Origin: DATBAK01 sp036787815
Lineage (GTDB): Bacteria > Actinomycetota > Acidimicrobiia > IMCC26256 > PALSA-610
Length of the DNA stretch: 11,135 nt
Direction: 5' to 3'
Assembly (NCBI GenBank): GCA_036787815.1
Contig: DAIQOP010000125.1
Location: 1-11,135, forward strand
The notes under the pieces are model-generated. The model was given only the letters and a program-made list of their open reading frames with translations. It did not search any database and was not told the DNA's origin. This document shows, piece by piece, positions 7,923 to 11,135 of the stretch; the first letter of the stretch is position 1; every line of letters begins with the position of its first letter. A program made the position numbers and the translations under genes.

Positions 7923-10793
7923 TCAGCGGATGATGTTCACCAGTCTGCCGCGCACCACGATCACCTTGCGGGACGGCTTCTCCGCGAGCAGCGCAGCGAT
8001 CTTCGGCTCGGCACGCGCGGCGGCTTCGTGGGCCGCGTCGTCGGCGTCGGCCGGCACCGTCACACGCGCGCGCATCTTGCCGTCGACCTGCACACCGATC
8101 TCCACCTCGTCCTCGACCAGCCACGCGGGATCGGCGTCGGGGAACGGCTCGTAGGTGAGCGTCGCCGGGTGGCCGGTGAGGCTCCACAGCTCTTCGGCGA
8201 TGTGCGGGGCGAGCGGGGCGGTCATCAGCACCAGCGGTTCGACGACCTCGAGCGGCGCGTTCCCGTCGCGCGCGACCACGGTGGTGAGGCCGTTGTTCAG
8301 CTCCGTCAGGCGCGCGATCGCGGTGTTGAAACGCAGGGCCGTCATGTCGGTGCGCACCGCGGCGATCGTGCGGTGCAGCAGGCGGCGCGTGTCGTCGTCG
8401 GCCGGGGCGTCGCTCACGTGCACGGCGCCGGTCTCTTCGTCGACGACGTTGCGCCAGAGCCGCTGCAGGTAGCGGTGCACTCCGATGATGTCGGAGGTGT
8501 TCCACGACCGCGACGCGTCGAGCGGGCCCATGAACATCTCGTAGAGCCGGAGCGTGTCGGCGCCGTACTCGCTGCAGATGTCGTCGGGCGTCACCGAGTT
8601 CTTCAGGCTCTTGCCCATCTTGCCGTTCTCGCGCGTCACAGGTTCGCCGCGATAGGTGAACGCGCCGTCGCGCTCCTCGACCTCCGACGCCTCCACGTAC
8701 ACACCACGCTCGTCGACGTACGCGGCCGCGAGCACGTACCCCTGGTTGTAGAGGCGCTGGAACGGCTCGACCGTACTCACGTGACCGAGGTCGTAGAGCA
8801 CCTTGTGCCAGAAGCGCGCGTACAGCAGGTGCAGCACCGCGTGCTCGACACCACCGACATACAGGTCGACGACTCCGGCCGCGGGAGCGCCGTCGCGCAC
8901 ACCCGTGGCCCAGTACTGCTCGACACGCGGGTCGATCATCGCGTCTTCGTTCGTCGGGTCGAGGTAGCGCAGGTAGTACCAGCACGAACCCGCCCATTGC
9001 GGCATCGTGTTCGTCTCACGGCGGTACGTACGCGGCCCGTCGCCGAGATCGAGCTCGACGAACACCCAATCCTCCGCACGCGACAACGGCGGCTCGGGAA
9101 GCGCGTCGGGGTCGTCGGTGATGTGGGGCGCGAAGTCGACGATCTCGGGCAGCTCGACGGGCAACAGCGAATCCGGGACGGCTCTGGGCCGATCGTCGGC
9201 GTCGTAGACGATCGGGAAGGGCTCGCCCCAGTACCGCTGGCGGCTGAACAACCAGTCGCGGAGCTTGTAGTTGACCGTGCCGCGACCCCAACCGCCGCGC
9301 TCGAGGCCCTCGATCATCTTTCGCTTGGCGTCGACGATATTCAGCCCATCGAGCGGGCCGCTGTTGATGGCCGGACCGTCGCCGACGTAGGCCTTGCCGT
9401 CGAATCCGTCGGGCGGTTGCACCGTGCGGATGATCGGGAGCCCGAACACCTCGGCGAACTCCCAGTCGCGCTCGTCCTGGCCGGGCACCGCCATGATCGC
9501 GCCGGTGCCGTAACCCATGAGCACGTAGTCGGCGATGAAGATCGGGATCCTCTCGTCCGTGGTGGGGTTCAACGCGTACGCGCCGATGAAGACACCGGTC
9601 TTCTCGCGGCCTTCCGATTGCCGCTCGAGCTCGCTCTTCTTCGCCGCGTACTCGCGGTAGCGCGCCACCGCTTCGGGCGGCGACACGTCGGCGCCGAAGA
9701 CCCCGCGCCACGCCGCCGGCGAGCCGGCCCACGAGTTCGCGACGATCGTGTCGACGAGCGGGTGCTCGGGCGCGAGCACCATGTAGGTCGCACCGAACAG
9801 CGTGTCGGGGCGGGTGGTGAAGACGACGATGTCGAGACCGTCGTGCTTCACGACGGGGAACCGCACCTCGGCGCCGACGCTGCGCCCGATCCAGTTGCGT
9901 TGCATCAACTTGATCGAGTCGGTCCAGTCGACGAGGTCGAGGTCGGCGATCAACCGCTCGGCGTACGCGGTGATGCGCAGCATCCACTGCTTCAACGGTC
10001 GCTTGTAGACCGGGTGGTTCCCGCGCTCGCTGCGGCCGTCGGCGGTGACCTCCTCGTTGGCGAGCACCGTGCCCAGGGCCGGGCACCAGTTGACGGGCGC
10101 GTCGGCGATGTAGGCGAGGCGGTGGGTGTCGAGGTAGTCGCGGCGCTCGCCCTCGGTGAGCTCGGCCCACGTGCTGCCGTCGTCGGGGGTGCGGGCCCCG
10201 GAATCGAGCTCGGCCTCGAGGTCGGCGATCGGTCGGGCCTTGTCGGCCTCCGCGTCGTACCAGGAGTTGAAGATCTGGAGGAAGATCCACTGGGTCCAGC
10301 GGTAGTAGGCGACATCGGTGGTGGCCACGCCGCGTCGCGGGTCGTGGCCGAGCCCGAGGGTCCGGAGCTGGCGCCGGTAGGTGGCGATGTTGGCCTCGGT
10401 GGTGACCCGGGGGTGCTGGCCGGTCTGGACGGCGTACTGCTCGGCGGGCAGGCCGAACGCGTCGAAGCCCATCGTGTGCAGGACGTTGAACCCGCTCATG
10501 CGGGAGAACCGCGCGTACACGTCGGTGCCGATGAACCCGAGTGGGTGGCCGACGTGGAGCCCGCTGCCGCTCGGGTACGGGAACATGTCGAGCACGTAGC
10601 GCTTGGGCAGCGTGGCGCGCTCCGCGTTCACGCCGGTGAGCAGGCCGACGGGGTTCGGGGCGTAGAAGGTGCGCTCGGAGTCCCACCGGTCCTGCCACTT
10701 CGCCTCGATCGCGTTGGCGAGCGCCGCGTTGTAGCGGTGGACGGGGATCTCGGCGTTCGTCTCGGGGTTCGGCTCGGGAGCGCTCTCGGTCAC
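7923..10793 (-). CDS. leuS: Leucyl-tRNA synthetase
   Basis: LeuRS charges tRNA-Leu with leucine using ATP and edits mischarged tRNA. The 956-residue class I enzyme has the length usual for actinobacteria. FPYPSGSGLHVGHPLGF (71-87) contains the HIGH-type motif HVGH (80-83). The CP1 editing domain shows the threonine-rich TTRPDTLFGATYMVLAPEHPL (326-346) and GYGTGAIMAVPGQDERD (427-443), so editing looks intact. The second ATP motif is KMGKS (725-729) in place of KMSKS, an accepted variant in this group. An anticodon-binding domain (RFNTAIARLTELNN) and a LeuRS C-terminal domain ending RGRLVNIIR complete it. The GTG at 10793 has no Shine-Dalgarno sequence, but a TAGCCT hexamer sits six bases before it, suggesting a leaderless message. 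It diverges from tRNA-Ala and lies 110 bases upstream of comEA; no T-box-like leader is possible in the short upstream gap. Confidence 0.98.
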   Translation of the reverse strand: MTESAPEPNPETNAEIPVHRYNAALANAIEAKWQDRWDSERTFYAPNPVGLLTGVNAERATLPKRYVLDMFPYPSGSGLHVGHPLGFIGTDVYARFSRMSGFNVLHTMGFDAFGLPAEQYAVQTGQHPRVTTEANIATYRRQLRTLGLGHDPRRGVATTDVAYYRWTQWIFLQIFNSWYDAEADKARPIADLEAELDSGARTPDDGSTWAELTEGERRDYLDTHRLAYIADAPVNWCPALGTVLANEEVTADGRSERGNHPVYKRPLKQWMLRITAYAERLIADLDLVDWTDSIKLMQRNWIGRSVGAEVRFPVVKHDGLDIVVFTTRPDTLFGATYMVLAPEHPLVDTIVANSWAGSPAAWRGVFGADVSPPEAVARYREYAAKKSELERQSEGREKTGVFIGAYALNPTTDERIPIFIADYVLMGYGTGAIMAVPGQDERDWEFAEVFGLPIIRTVQPPDGFDGKAYVGDGPAINSGPLDGLNIVDAKRKMIEGLERGGWGRGTVNYKLRDWLFSRQRYWGEPFPIVYDADDRPRAVPDSLLPVELPEIVDFAPHITDDPDALPEPPLSRAEDWVFVELDLGDGPRTYRRETNTMPQWAGSCWYYLRYLDPTNEDAMIDPRVEQYWATGVRDGAPAAGVVDLYVGGVEHAVLHLLYARFWHKVLYDLGHVSTVEPFQRLYNQGYVLAAAYVDERGVYVEASEVEERDGAFTYRGEPVTRENGKMGKSLKNSVTPDDICSEYGADTLRLYEMFMGPLDASRSWNTSDIIGVHRYLQRLWRNVVDEETGAVHVSDAPADDDTRRLLHRTIAAVRTDMTALRFNTAIARLTELNNGLTTVVARDGNAPLEVVEPLVLMTAPLAPHIAEELWSLTGHPATLTYEPFPDADPAWLVEDEVEIGVQVDGKMRARVTVPADADDAAHEAAARAEPKIAALLAEKPSRKVIVVRGRLVNIIR

Positions 10794-10799
10794 GGGCCG

Positions 10800-10805
10800 A
10801 GGCTA
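10800..10805 (-). promoter_or_regulatory. Candidate -10 box for leaderless leuS transcript
   Basis: TAGCCT on the minus strand fits TAnnnT and ends six bases before the GTG at 10793. Transcription would start at the start codon. Leaderless messages are common in actinobacteria. No -35 consensus is seen. Confidence 0.4.
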
Positions 10806-10840
10806 CCGAACCCGGTCCTCGGCACTGCGGCCCGTTCCGT

Positions 10841-10846
10841 TACAGT
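10841..10846 (+). promoter_or_regulatory. Candidate -10 box for tRNA-Ala
   Basis: TACAGT fits TAnnnT and ends 11 bases before the first base of the mature tRNA, leaving a short 5' leader for RNase P to remove. No matching -35 was found. Confidence 0.45.
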
Positions 10847-10857
10847 GTCTCCGCTGC

Positions 10858-10930
10858 GGGGCTGTAGCTCAGCTGGAAGAGCACTTGCATGGCATGCAAG
10901 GGGTCGTGGGTTCGAGTCCCATCAGCTCCA
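10858..10930 (+). tRNA. tRNA-Ala, anticodon GGC
   Basis: All four arms fold. The acceptor stem pairs GGGGCTG (10858-10864) with CAGCTCC (10923-10929) and includes the G3-U70 wobble that alanyl-tRNA synthetase recognises. The D stem is GCTC/GAGC (10867-10870 and 10879-10882). The anticodon stem is CTTGC/GCAAG around loop ATGGCAT, giving anticodon GGC at 10891-10893. The T stem is GTGGG/CCCAT around TTCGAGT. The discriminator is A10930, followed by CTC, so CCA is not encoded and must be added by the CCA enzyme. It is 73 bases long without intron and reads GCC and GCU codons. It is transcribed away from leuS. Confidence 0.97.
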
Positions 10931-10971
10931 CTCGCGGAAGCGCTGTTCAGAGGCTCGCAGTAGCCGCACGC

Positions 10972-11135
10972 TCAGGCCGCGCGCAGCATCCGGTCCATCG
11001 GCGTCTGCTTCGCTTCCGGCCGCGGCGCGGCGCGTCGACGGCGCCGGGCACCCTCCGACGGTGTTACGTGCCGGGGATCTCGCGCGTCAGTCGGGCGGGT
11101 CTCCGCCGTGGTTCGGGTGCGGGGAGGTGGTCGGG
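10972..11135 (-). CDS. Possible 3' end of an unrecognised minus-strand gene (partial)
   Basis: One minus-strand frame is open from the window edge to a TGA at 10972-10974, giving at least 53 residues. The visible part is rich in Arg and Pro, with a run of five Arg, and ends QTPMDRMLRAA. The last 20 codons before the stop nearly all end in G or C, as in the real genes here, while the part nearer the window edge is less biased. I do not recognise a family. It could be the disordered tail of a gene that starts beyond the window, or a chance open frame in GC-rich DNA. If real, it converges on tRNA-Ala and is co-directional with leuS across the tRNA. Confidence 0.35.
   Translation of the reverse strand, partial: RPPPRTRTTAETRPTDARDPRHVTPSEGARRRRRAAPRPEAKQTPMDRMLRAA

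Noticed and set aside
7873..8997. Minus-strand frame of 374 codons inside leuS
   Set aside because: Out-of-frame shadow of leuS with Arg/Ala-rich composition.

Overview
The window is very GC-rich bacterial DNA with strong G/C preference at third codon positions and many GTG/TTG starts. It reads as the chromosome of a high-GC actinobacterium. A ComEC without its metallo-beta-lactamase domain, a FolP2-type DHPS paralogue and a 956-residue LeuRS point to the class Acidimicrobiia or a relative; that placement is inferred. The order comEA-comEC-holA (minus), rpsT (plus) and a nearby lepA resembles the conserved actinobacterial block known from Mycobacterium (Rv2415c-Rv2412, with lepA close by).

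Layout: 1-145 has no recognisable gene. An acyl-CoA dehydrogenase gene (plus, 146-1291) converges on lepA (minus, 1391-3175), and the gap between them holds a degenerate direct repeat. lepA and rpsT (plus, 3312-3587) diverge from a 136-bp region. rpsT converges on holA, the last gene of a tight minus-strand operon that reads comEA (7812-7030), comEC (7033-5510), folP (5553-4684), holA (4687-3623). Three of the junctions overlap. Upstream lies leuS (minus, 10793-7923), separated from comEA by a 110-bp gap with a promoter candidate and a palindrome. leuS diverges from a tRNA-Ala(GGC) gene (plus, 10858-10930). The last about 160 bases may be the 3' end of a minus-strand gene that runs off the window. 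No gene-free stretch exceeds 300 bases.

Functionally this is mostly housekeeping: translation (LepA, S20, LeuRS, tRNA-Ala), replication (clamp-loader delta), DNA uptake (ComEA, ComEC), one pterin-fold enzyme and one flavin acyl-CoA dehydrogenase. I found no mobile element, CRISPR array, defence island or clearly new system. The most interesting points are the FolP2-like protein with a changed pABA/pyrophosphate loop lodged between comEC and holA, the palindrome abutting the comEA -10 box, the apparently leaderless GTG starts of leuS and the dehydrogenase, and the repeat between the convergent genes.
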